A stretch of DNA of 64,000 nt, taken from NCBI RefSeq assembly GCF_016728505.1, contig NZ_CP068159.1, forward strand, positions 248,001 to 312,000, given 5' to 3'. A program made the position numbers and the translations under genes. Origin of the DNA: Corynebacterium riegelii (lineage in GTDB: Bacteria > Actinomycetota > Actinomycetes > Mycobacteriales > Mycobacteriaceae). Shown here one piece after another: positions 49,389 through 57,800 of the stretch (position 1 is the first letter of the stretch; each line of letters opens with the position of its first letter). The notes below the pieces were generated by a model that searched no databases, was not told the DNA's origin, and saw only the letters and a list, made by a program, of their open reading frames with translations.

Positions 49389-50420
49389 TTAGCTTAAAGC
49401 TTCCTGTGCGCGGTCTCGCGCTTCATCGATCGTGTCCGCGGTCGCATGGGCGGCCACGGCGCCGTCGAGCACCTGGACGCGGGTTTCATCTACAGACAGC
49501 GCCTTCGCCAGCAACGTCGGATCCCCCAGGCGGTATTTGAGGTGGGAGGCGCCGGGGGAGGTTAACGTGACGTCTATAGGCAAAAGCAGCGAAGCGCGGG
49601 CGAAGAGCTCACACTGATCAAAACGCTGGGTTGCGCACGTGAGCATGCCGTCCATGCCGGGCAGGGGCGTGGCCTGGGAGAAGTACACCTCTTCCCCATC
49701 TACGAACAGTTCGATGGCGAACAGGCCGTGGCCGCCCAACGCGCCAGTGATGCGGGCGGCGATGGAGCGGGCGTTGTCACGCGCGGCATCGGTGAGCGCG
49801 GCCGGTTGCCAGGACTCTACAAGCCTGGCGCCCTCATGACGAGTACCGATCGGCTCACAGAACCACGTGGCCAACTGGCCCGTCTTCGGATCAATGGAGC
49901 GGACCGTGAGGATGGTGACCTCATAATCAAACTCGATGTAGCGCTCCACCATCAGCTCACGGTTGCCAAACGGGTGGTTGAGTTCTTCTGTGGTGGTGGC
50001 CACGTGCTGGCCGCGGCCCTTCGTGGGTTTGAGAATCAGCGGGAAACCGATTTCTTCTGCCGCCTGTTCGATTTCTTCTTTGGTGGTGGCCAGTTTGTAC
50101 GCCAGCGTTGGTAGGCCGAGTTCTTCGCTGGCTTTAGTGCGGAGCGCCTCACGGTCCGTGGCAAGCTCACAGGCGTGACTGGAGGGAACGACGCGGGTTT
50201 CTTGCTGCTCAAGCTGCTCAAGGGTTTCAAGCGCCTCAGTATCGAGCACCTGTTCTTCCACCACCGCGATCAGTGCTGGACGGTTGTCCGGATGGGTGTT
50301 CAGGAGTTCTGTAAGCACCTGCGTGGTGTCGATGGTGGGCCAAAAGCCCAGTTGACGGTAGGCCTCTGCAAGCTGGTAGGCGACCGGGCCCGTGCCCAGA
50401 ACCAGGATCCGGTTATTCAT
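49389..50420 (-). CDS. PurT-like ATP-grasp protein, probably not a functional GAR transformylase
   Basis: 343 residues against ~392 for E. coli PurT. The ATP-grasp core is recognisable: PLILKPTKGRGQHV, EVTILTVR, HGLFAIELFVDGEEV. However, the second Mg2+ ligand, Glu279 of E. coli in FSEVSPRP, is Gln249 here (FSQATPLP), the adjacent Arg is Leu, the N-terminal GELGKE substrate loop is replaced by GTGPVAYQ, and the C-terminal RRLGVALA phosphate-binding segment is absent. So glycinamide-ribonucleotide formylation is doubtful. It might act on another acid substrate or be a decaying purT. It interrupts the surface-protein array. Start ATG; purA lies ~11 kb away, as in related genomes. Confidence 0.75.
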   Translation of the reverse strand: MNNRILVLGTGPVAYQLAEAYRQLGFWPTIDTTQVLTELLNTHPDNRPALIAVVEEQVLDTEALETLEQLEQQETRVVPSSHACELATDREALRTKASEELGLPTLAYKLATTKEEIEQAAEEIGFPLILKPTKGRGQHVATTTEELNHPFGNRELMVERYIEFDYEVTILTVRSIDPKTGQLATWFCEPIGTRHEGARLVESWQPAALTDAARDNARSIAARITGALGGHGLFAIELFVDGEEVYFSQATPLPGMDGMLTCATQRFDQCELFARASLLLPIDVTLTSPGASHLKYRLGDPTLLAKALSVDETRVQVLDGAVAAHATADTIDEARDRAQEALS

Positions 50421-50486
50421 GGCTGTTGATTATTGCACCTGTAGGTATGGGTTTGGATATTAAAACTCGGGGTGTTGGGCAGACGA

Positions 50487-50531
50487 AACCCCGGCGCTTT
50501 GGCGTTTTGGTTACCTTATTGCGCCGGGGTT
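50487..50531 (-). terminator. Terminator of surface protein gene C
   Basis: AACCCCGGCGC / GCGCCGGGGTT, an 11-bp perfect stem, the same CCCCGG-type outer stem as in A and B but with an unrelated loop. Confidence 0.75.
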
Positions 50532-50570
50532 CGTTGCCTGCAGGTATCTAGGAGGGGCTACTGCGTGGGC

Positions 50571-53500
50571 TTAGTTGTTGTTGGTGGCGGTGTTGTCCTT
50601 TTTCGAAGACAACTCGTACTCCTTGCCCGAGGAGCCCTTCAGCTTCAGGTCTTCGACCGTGACATCTGTAGTGCCATCCGGCACGCAGTTCTTGTAGATC
50701 ATCGTGCCGGTCAGGATGCCAGCGGTGATCAACGCGAGGCTGGTGGCCACCGTGAACAGATCCGCACCGACGGACTTCAGACGGGCGTTGATTTCCGCCA
50801 CCTGGCCGGCCAACTGTGGGTTATACACACCGATCTGCTGCTGGATCTGGGAGTTCGCTTGCTCCAGGCGCGCCGACAATTCATTCGCGATCGGAGTCAA
50901 GCCCGGGACATCAACCTGGGAAGCCAGTCCAAGCGGCAGCAGTGCGATCATTGGAAGGCCGAAACCGAGGGCGCTGGCGATGCACTTGCCGGTGTCGATC
51001 TCCGGCTTGTCACGGTCTCCGACGTTCGGCTGCTCGACTGTGACGGTTACCTCGACGTTGTCTTTGGAGCCATCCGGGTAGGTGACGGTGACGGGGACGG
51101 TGATCTTGTCACCAGGCTTTGCGTCCTTCGGGACCTTGACGGTGATCGAGCCATCCTCGTGAACCGTCACGCCCTCAGGTGCGCCTTCGCCCTTCTCAAA
51201 CTTGGTGCCCTCCGGCGGGGTGGTCTCCTTGCCGTCCTTGTCCTTGAAGACAGGCTTGTCAATCTTTACGTCCTCACCAGGCTTGCCGGAACCGTCCTCG
51301 TAGCCAGGCTCGTAGTTCTCGTTGTCCTTCGTCGGCGGGGTATCCGGCTGCTCCACCGTAACAGTCACATCAACGTTGTCCTTAGAGCCATCCGGGTAGG
51401 TGACAACGACCGGAACGGTGATCTTGTCACCCGGCTTCGCGTCCTCCGGGATGGTGACGGTGATCTCGCCGGTGTTCTCGTTGGCCTTGACACCGTCCGG
51501 CGCGTTGTCACCCGGCGTGAACGTGGTGCCGTCCGGAGCCGTGGTCGGGTTGCCGTCCTTGTCCTTGAAGACAGGCTTGTCGATTGTGACATCCTCACCC
51601 GGCTTACCGGAGCCGTCCTCGTAGCCAGGCTCGAACTCTTCGTTCTGCTTGGCATCCGGATCCTCAACCGTAACAGTCACATCAACGTTGTCCTTAGAGC
51701 CATCCGGGTAGGTGACAACGACCGGAACGGTGATCTTGTCGCCAGGCTTCGCATCCTCCGGGATGGTAACGGTGATCTCACCGGTGTTCTCGTCGACCTT
51801 CACACCATCGGGTGCGTTGTCACCCGGCGTGAACGTGGTGCCGTCCGGAGCCGTGGTCGGGTTGCCGTCCTTGTCCTTGAAGACAGGCTTGTCGATTGTG
51901 ACATCCTCACCCGGCTTACCGGAGCCGTCCTCGTACCCAGGCTCGTAGTTCTCGTTGTCCTTCGCCGGCGGGGTATCCGGGTTATCCGGCTGCTCCACCG
52001 TGACGGTGACGTCAACGTTGTCCTTGGAGCCATCCGGGTAGGTCACAACAACCGGAACGGTGATCTTGTCGCCAGGCTTTGCGTCCTTCGGAATGGTGAC
52101 GGTGATCTCGCCGGTGTTCTCGTCGACCTTCACACCATCGGGTGCGTTGTCACCCGGGGTAAACGTCGTGCCGTCCGGAGCCGTGGTCGGGTTGCCGTCC
52201 TTGTCCTTGAAGTCAGGCTTGTCAATTGTGACATCCTCACCCGGCTTACCGGAGCCATCTTCATACTCCGGCTCGTACTCCAGGTTCTGGTTCGGAACCT
52301 TCGGGTTAGTGTTGTCGTCGATCTCCTTGTCGTCCGGGATGCCATCGTTGTCATCGTCATCGTCTTCAAGGTCGGGCGTACCGTCACCGTCGGTGTCCAG
52401 CTTGAAGTTCGCCTTCGCGTCATCGGTAGAGCTGTCCGGGTAGGTCACTGTCACCGGAACGTCGAACTCCTCGACCGTGTCCTTGTTCAACTTGGACTTG
52501 TCCGGGAAGGTCACAGTGATCTCGCCGGTGTTCTCGTTGATCTCAACGACGTAGCCGTCGGGAGCATTGAAGTCCTCCGGGATAGCGAACGTGGTGCCCT
52601 CGGGCGCCTTGACCGTTTCCTCGGTCGGGTTGCCCTCATCGTCCGTCTTGGTGAAGGTCGGCGAAGACTTCGTCTCCTTGCCCGGGACGACAAGCTTAGG
52701 CTCGTAGGCAGGCTCGAACTCATCAGCGTCACGAGTAACCAGCACCGTCCAAGCGGAAACGTCATTGCCACCAGACACCAAGACAACGTTGAAGTAATCG
52801 CCCTTCTTAGCATCCTGCGGAATGTCGAAGGTGCACGCTGCGACCTGCTCCTTGGCGGACTTGGACTGGTCAATGTCACAGGCCTTCAGGACCTTCCCGT
52901 TGACGTCGCGCCACTCCACCTTCGACGTTGCACTGGACACCGTGCCATGAAGCTCCGGTGTTACGGTCACACCCGGCGCGGCCGGCTTGTCCGTTGCGTT
53001 GTAATCAGCCGTAATAGACGCCGGTGCGTACGGCATGATCGCGTAGTGGACGTTGTACAGCGAGTTCAGATTCTGGAACGGGACGCCGTTGTAGTTGATC
53101 GGCAGCTGGTTCTCACCAGGGCTTGCGGCGGGGCGGAAGTTACCACCAAAGTTGAAGCGCTGGAAAGTTGGCGTATGGAAGCCGGTGTAGCCGTTCTGGA
53201 CCACGCCGTTCTTGTCCTCCACCCACACGAACAGGTGGTTCGGGTTAAGGATGTCCTCACGAATCTGGCCCTTCTCGTAGTTACCGAAGCGGAGGGTGTA
53301 CCAGCCGTCTGGATCGGTCTTACCGTAGACGGTCTTGAGAATGTACTCGGGGTGCGCCTCAAGCATTTCCTTGGTTGCCTGGGCGATCTTGTCCGGATCA
53401 TTCTTGTACGTCTCACGCAGCTTCTGGTTCGCTGCCGCACCGTCCTTGGTCAGGGTGGATGCGTACACGGTGTAGCCATCAGCCGGCTCATCAATGCTGT

Positions 53501-54392
53501 TAAACGCCGGACCGGTTGCCACGATGCCCTTATCGGGGCCACCGGTCTCCAGCCACACGCGACCGGACACAGTGTTCGGAACCTTCGTCTGCGTCGAAGC
53601 TGAGGCGATCGGCCCCTCCGGGTCCTCAACGAGCTTGTCGCCCTTGGCAGCCAGCCAGCTTTCCTTGTGATTCGGCGCGACCTCACGCAGGAACGCTGCC
53701 GTAAGCTGCATGTTGCCGTCGCTAGCAACGAAGGAGCCAAGCGGGGCATCGGCTGGCAGGTTGAACGAACCCGGCACGAAGCCGTTGGCCTGGCGGAACA
53801 TCTCAACCCGGTTGCCGCGCTCATTGGTGAACGGCTCCACCCAGATGCGGTGCATCTGGTCCGTGCGGGCGGTGTAGGTGTGCTCGCGTCCCAGCTTGTC
53901 GGTCCAGGTAATGCCCGTATCGCCGGTACCGAAAGCGAAGGTGCCCTGGCCGCCGTTGCCGCCGACCACGTCTGGCAGCGTGTGCGTCTTCGCGCTGAAG
54001 ATCGGGGAGTAAGAACCGTCCTTGTCACGGAACTGCGCGTAGACGGTGATGCCATCCAGCTTCACGTTGCCGTTGTCATAGGCTGCGCCCGGGTTACCTG
54101 CCACGCCAGTCAAGTACACGTGACCGGAGATCAGGCCCTTGCCTACACCGTGGGCATCCGTCAGGTTCGCAGCTTTAGTGACGCGGCCGCTGGCGATCAT
54201 GTCTGCGTCAATGATCTTGCTCTCGGGATTCACCGTTGGCGATGCCTGCGCCTCCTGCGCTTCCTGCGCGACAGCGGCCGGTGCGGCAGCCGGGCTCACT
54301 ACCGGCTGGGCAAACGGGACAATCAAAGCAAGCGACAGTGCCGCGGCAGCTACCGACGTGCCCCGCCGGCGTGCAATGTTCATTCCCTGCAT
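50571..54392 (-). CDS. Giant surface protein C (four long YPDG repeats)
   Basis: 1273 residues. Signal peptide MQGMNIARRRGTSVAAAALS, Ala/Gln-rich after it. The N-terminal ~550 residues are close to those of B (HVYLTGVAGNPGAAYDNGNV). One Rib-like and one TSP3 unit (DTDGDGTPDLEDDDDDNDG) lead into four ~105-residue repeats starting YEPGYEDGSGKPGEDV and ending VTYPDGSKDNVDVTVTVE. The C-terminal module is present but the most diverged (MIALLPLGLASQVDVPGLTP, KNCVPDGT). GGAGG precedes the ATG. It has the family promoter but no leader hairpin. Likely adhesin; the repeats act as a length-variable stalk. Confidence 0.85.
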   Translation of the reverse strand: MQGMNIARRRGTSVAAAALSLALIVPFAQPVVSPAAAPAAVAQEAQEAQASPTVNPESKIIDADMIASGRVTKAANLTDAHGVGKGLISGHVYLTGVAGNPGAAYDNGNVKLDGITVYAQFRDKDGSYSPIFSAKTHTLPDVVGGNGGQGTFAFGTGDTGITWTDKLGREHTYTARTDQMHRIWVEPFTNERGNRVEMFRQANGFVPGSFNLPADAPLGSFVASDGNMQLTAAFLREVAPNHKESWLAAKGDKLVEDPEGPIASASTQTKVPNTVSGRVWLETGGPDKGIVATGPAFNSIDEPADGYTVYASTLTKDGAAANQKLRETYKNDPDKIAQATKEMLEAHPEYILKTVYGKTDPDGWYTLRFGNYEKGQIREDILNPNHLFVWVEDKNGVVQNGYTGFHTPTFQRFNFGGNFRPAASPGENQLPINYNGVPFQNLNSLYNVHYAIMPYAPASITADYNATDKPAAPGVTVTPELHGTVSSATSKVEWRDVNGKVLKACDIDQSKSAKEQVAACTFDIPQDAKKGDYFNVVLVSGGNDVSAWTVLVTRDADEFEPAYEPKLVVPGKETKSSPTFTKTDDEGNPTEETVKAPEGTTFAIPEDFNAPDGYVVEINENTGEITVTFPDKSKLNKDTVEEFDVPVTVTYPDSSTDDAKANFKLDTDGDGTPDLEDDDDDNDGIPDDKEIDDNTNPKVPNQNLEYEPEYEDGSGKPGEDVTIDKPDFKDKDGNPTTAPDGTTFTPGDNAPDGVKVDENTGEITVTIPKDAKPGDKITVPVVVTYPDGSKDNVDVTVTVEQPDNPDTPPAKDNENYEPGYEDGSGKPGEDVTIDKPVFKDKDGNPTTAPDGTTFTPGDNAPDGVKVDENTGEITVTIPEDAKPGDKITVPVVVTYPDGSKDNVDVTVTVEDPDAKQNEEFEPGYEDGSGKPGEDVTIDKPVFKDKDGNPTTAPDGTTFTPGDNAPDGVKANENTGEITVTIPEDAKPGDKITVPVVVTYPDGSKDNVDVTVTVEQPDTPPTKDNENYEPGYEDGSGKPGEDVKIDKPVFKDKDGKETTPPEGTKFEKGEGAPEGVTVHEDGSITVKVPKDAKPGDKITVPVTVTYPDGSKDNVEVTVTVEQPNVGDRDKPEIDTGKCIASALGFGLPMIALLPLGLASQVDVPGLTPIANELSARLEQANSQIQQQIGVYNPQLAGQVAEINARLKSVGADLFTVATSLALITAGILTGTMIYKNCVPDGTTDVTVEDLKLKGSSGKEYELSSKKDNTATNNN
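51000..52290 (-). repeat. Long tandem repeats inside gene C
   Basis: Four units of about 310-325 bp. The central two or three are almost identical at the DNA level (for example ACAACGACCGGAACGGTGAT and GTCTTGTCCTTGAAGACAGG-type stretches recur), including at silent positions. Recombination between units would change repeat number in frame. Edges are approximate. Confidence 0.75.
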
Positions 54393-54480
54393 GAAAATCC
54401 TCCAGGACGTAAGTGGTTCGGAGTGGTTCTGTGTAGTTCGAGCAGAGCACCTACGTGATAGGTTCCTCTCGCACCGCCGA

Positions 54481-54509
54481 AGCTTAGTTTCACAAAACTA
54501 TCCACTCAA
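54481..54509 (-). promoter_or_regulatory. Promoter of gene C
   Basis: TTGAGT, 17 bp, TAAGCT on the minus strand. Leader ~82 nt, containing CTACGTGATAGGT, shared with the gene B leader. Confidence 0.65.
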
Positions 54510-54646
54510 GGTTTCCTGAAATTTTACTTACTTACGCTTGGGTAACTACTGAACTAGTTTCGCCCTTACTCACTGCAAATCCTCACTTTTGCAAGATATG
54601 ATCACAGTAAATTAACAGTGAATAAAAATAGCTCCTGTGGACGTAG

Positions 54647-54658
54647 GTGACAGGTCAC
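54647..54658. promoter_or_regulatory. GTGA-N4-TCAC palindrome upstream of gene C
   Basis: GTGACAGGTCAC, 138 bp upstream of the -35 box. The 424-bp gap around it is otherwise AT-rich without ORFs. Confidence 0.45.
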
Positions 54659-54772
54659 GCTTTAAACGCTGGTCACGCCCACAGAATGCCGGAGTTAAAT
54701 CATGCCCATGACATATATTCCGGTTGTAGCGTTATTTGATGTTACGTGGGCGTCGATAAGCTAAAACGCCCA

Positions 54773-54803
54773 AACCCCGATGCCGAGAGTGCGACACCGG
54801 GGT
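54773..54803 (-). terminator. Terminator-like stem of surface protein gene D
   Basis: ACCCCGATG / CACCGGGGT (one mismatch) across a 12-nt loop, ~14 nt after the gene D stop. On the minus strand it is followed by TTGGGCGTTTTAGC. Confidence 0.6.
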
Positions 54804-54816
54804 GAGTTTTATCAGC

Positions 54817-57800
54817 TTAGGAGGAGAGCGTGTACTCCTTGCCGGAGGAACCCTTGAGCTTCGCGTCCTTCACCGAGGAGTTGAAGCCGCCACCCGGCGC
54901 GCAGTTGTCATAGATCAGCGTGCCAGCCAAAATGCCTGCGGCGATCAGTGCGATACCTGCGGCAACCATCGCCAGATCCGCGCCGACCTCCTTCAAGCGG
55001 GCGTTGACCTCAGCAACCTGGCCAGCCATCTGCGGGTTAAACACACCTAACTGCTGCTGGATCTGCGAGTTCGTCTGCTCCAGGCGAGCCGAGACCTCAT
55101 TGGCAATCGGGGTAAGCCCCGGCAGGTCGATCTGGGTGGCCAGGCCAATCGGCAACAGTGCAATCAGCGGCAGACCAAACCCGAGGGCGGTGGCGACGCA
55201 CTTGCCGGTGTCGATGCCAACCTTTGCGGTGGCCTTGTTACCAGCAGCATCGGTAACGGTGATGGTGTCACCAGTATTCAGATCAACATCAGACGGAACG
55301 TCAACAGACCAGTTGCCATTCTCATCGGTGGTGGTCTCAATGACCTTACCGTTCGGCAGCGTAACCTTGATGTCCTCGCCCGGACGATCGCCCTTACCAG
55401 AGATGGTCTTATCACCAGGCTTAATCGGATTCACCGTCGGAGCAGTGGTATCCGGAACGTCCTTCTCATCGGCAGGGTTGGAGCCCTTCTCGATCTCGTC
55501 CTTGTTGTTGACACCATCACCGTCGAAGTCACCCTCCGGATCCAGCAAGAACTTGCCGTCCTTGCCAACCAGATCGAAGTTGGCCGTTGCGCTGTTGGTG
55601 GAGTCATCGTTGTACGTGAAGTCAACAACTACCGACGGACGAACATACGGAGTAAAGATCTCCTTGAACTTATCCCAGCTGCTATCAATGTTCGGCAGCT
55701 CAGACTTGATCTTCTCAGCGACCTTGTCGTAGCCAGGAGCCGTTGCCTCAACAACACCGTCGGTCTCACCAGTCTTGAAGGTCCAATCCTTGGAACCAGC
55801 AGACGGCTTGCCCTTTGCGTCCTTCACAGGAACATCGGTCTTGCCCTCAAACGGATCAGACTTCTCGGTCTTGCCAGCCTCGACGTTCTTGCGATCGCCG
55901 TAGTCCGGGACGTTCTTCGCCGCAGCCGAGTTCGGATCAACGATCTCGACACCGATCTCGCCAACCGGGTTGCCGTCCTTGTCAGTCACAACAACCTTGG
56001 CATCCTGCGGATCAGTACCCTCGGGCACCGTCACCTTAACGTTGCCGTCTTCGTCGATCTCGACCTTGGAGCCCGGGATTTCATTGTCGTCGTTGTCGAC
56101 AAGCTTGCCGGTCTCATCACCATTCGGGTTCTCAACCTTGCCAACAGTGCGCTCGTCACCATCAGCCGGAACAGTGGTGTTGTCACCCTTCTTGATAGTC
56201 GGAGCCGGCTTCTCAGCCGTCACCTCGACCTCGACGGTATCAGTCGAGCCATCCGGGTAGGTGACAACAACCGGGACCGTGATCTTGTCACCAGGCTTCG
56301 CACCCTCCGGGACAGGGACGGTGATTGCACCGGTCTTCTCATCGATGGTCACACCGTCCGGGGTGCTCTCGCCCAGGGTGAACTTCGTGCCATCCGGAGC
56401 CGTCGTCGGGTTACCGTTCTTGTCCTTGAACTTCGGGGCAGGAACCTTCACGTCCTTGCCAGGCTCACCGGTGCCGCCCTCGTACTCAGGCTGGAAGTGA
56501 TCATTCGCGTTAGGAACCTTCGGGTTGCTGTCTTCCGCATCCGGAATACCGTCACCGTCATCATCACCGTCTTCGGTATCTGGGGTGCCGTCACCATCAG
56601 TGTCCAGCTTGAAGTTCGCCGTGGGGTGATCCTTCGTGCCATCCGGGTAGGTCACGGTTACCGGGACGTCGAACTCCTCCTTGGAATTCGCGTTGAGCTT
56701 CGGCTTGCCCTCTTCATCATTCTCCACCGTTACGGTGACAACGCCGGTTTCCGGATCAACCTCAACCTTGTAGCCCTCCGGAGCCTTGAAATCCTCCGGT
56801 AGCTCAAACGTGGTGTCTGCCGGAGCGTCAACGTCCTTGCCGTCCTTGTCTTTGAACGTCGGCTCCGAGGCTGCCGGGGTATCCGCAGTTACGTTGGTGC
56901 TGCCATAGGACGGATCAAAATTCTCCGCCTGGTCCTGGGCTTTCACAACCAGCGGCACGCGATCAACGTGACCAGCCTGCACAACCGTCGGCTCGCCGCC
57001 TTCTTCCTCAGCCGGGATGACAATGTCATACGTCACCGTCACATTCGGCTTCTCCTGCGAAGGAGCATCCTTGGACACCTCGGTCGGAGTGCCCGTGATT
57101 GTGCCGGCAGTCGCATCAAACTTCAACCCAGCCGGCAGGCCCTCAACCTTGAGGTTTCGCACCACCGCGCCCTCAGGAAGACCTTCGGGGAGAACGGCTT
57201 GGTCGTAAGGTTGGTTCACGGTGGCGTCGTGAAGCATAGTGTCCGTAACAAACAGGTCATAGACCTTCGAGTTTTCCACCGTGGACACTGATGCATCCCC
57301 AACGGTCAGCTCAGCCTGATTAGCCACCTTCACCTGGTACCGGCCAGGCTTCTTCGGCGTACCCGAAATCACGCCGGTTGCCGGATCAATGCTCATACCC
57401 TCCGGCAGGCCCTCAGCGTGGAAGTTCTTGTATGTAACGCCGTCCGCAGGCGCCGGTGCGATCTCATGGCTGTACGCCTCCCCCACCGATCCAACAGGCA
57501 ACGACTTCTTCACCACAGCCGTAAACGCATCCGACGCAAGCGGCGTACGGTTACCCGTACCATCCTGCGCCCACAGCGTCGCCGTGTACGTAGTGTTTTC
57601 CTCCAAATCCGCCGGGACCGTGAAATCCGCAGAAGGCAGCGAGTAATTCTCCACCTTCAGATCCTTGTGCTCCGCAACAACCTCACCTGCGGGATCAGTC
57701 CACACAATGTCGTACTTCAGGTTCTCATGCGTAAGCATGCCCGTAGCCTTAGTCACCGCAGTATCCCCAGCCTGCGCCGTATGCAGCTGCGAATCATAAT

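Noticed and set aside
49389..50420. Annotation as functional purT
   Set aside because: The second metal-binding Glu and the substrate-phosphate residues are not conserved, so only the ATP-grasp family is claimed.
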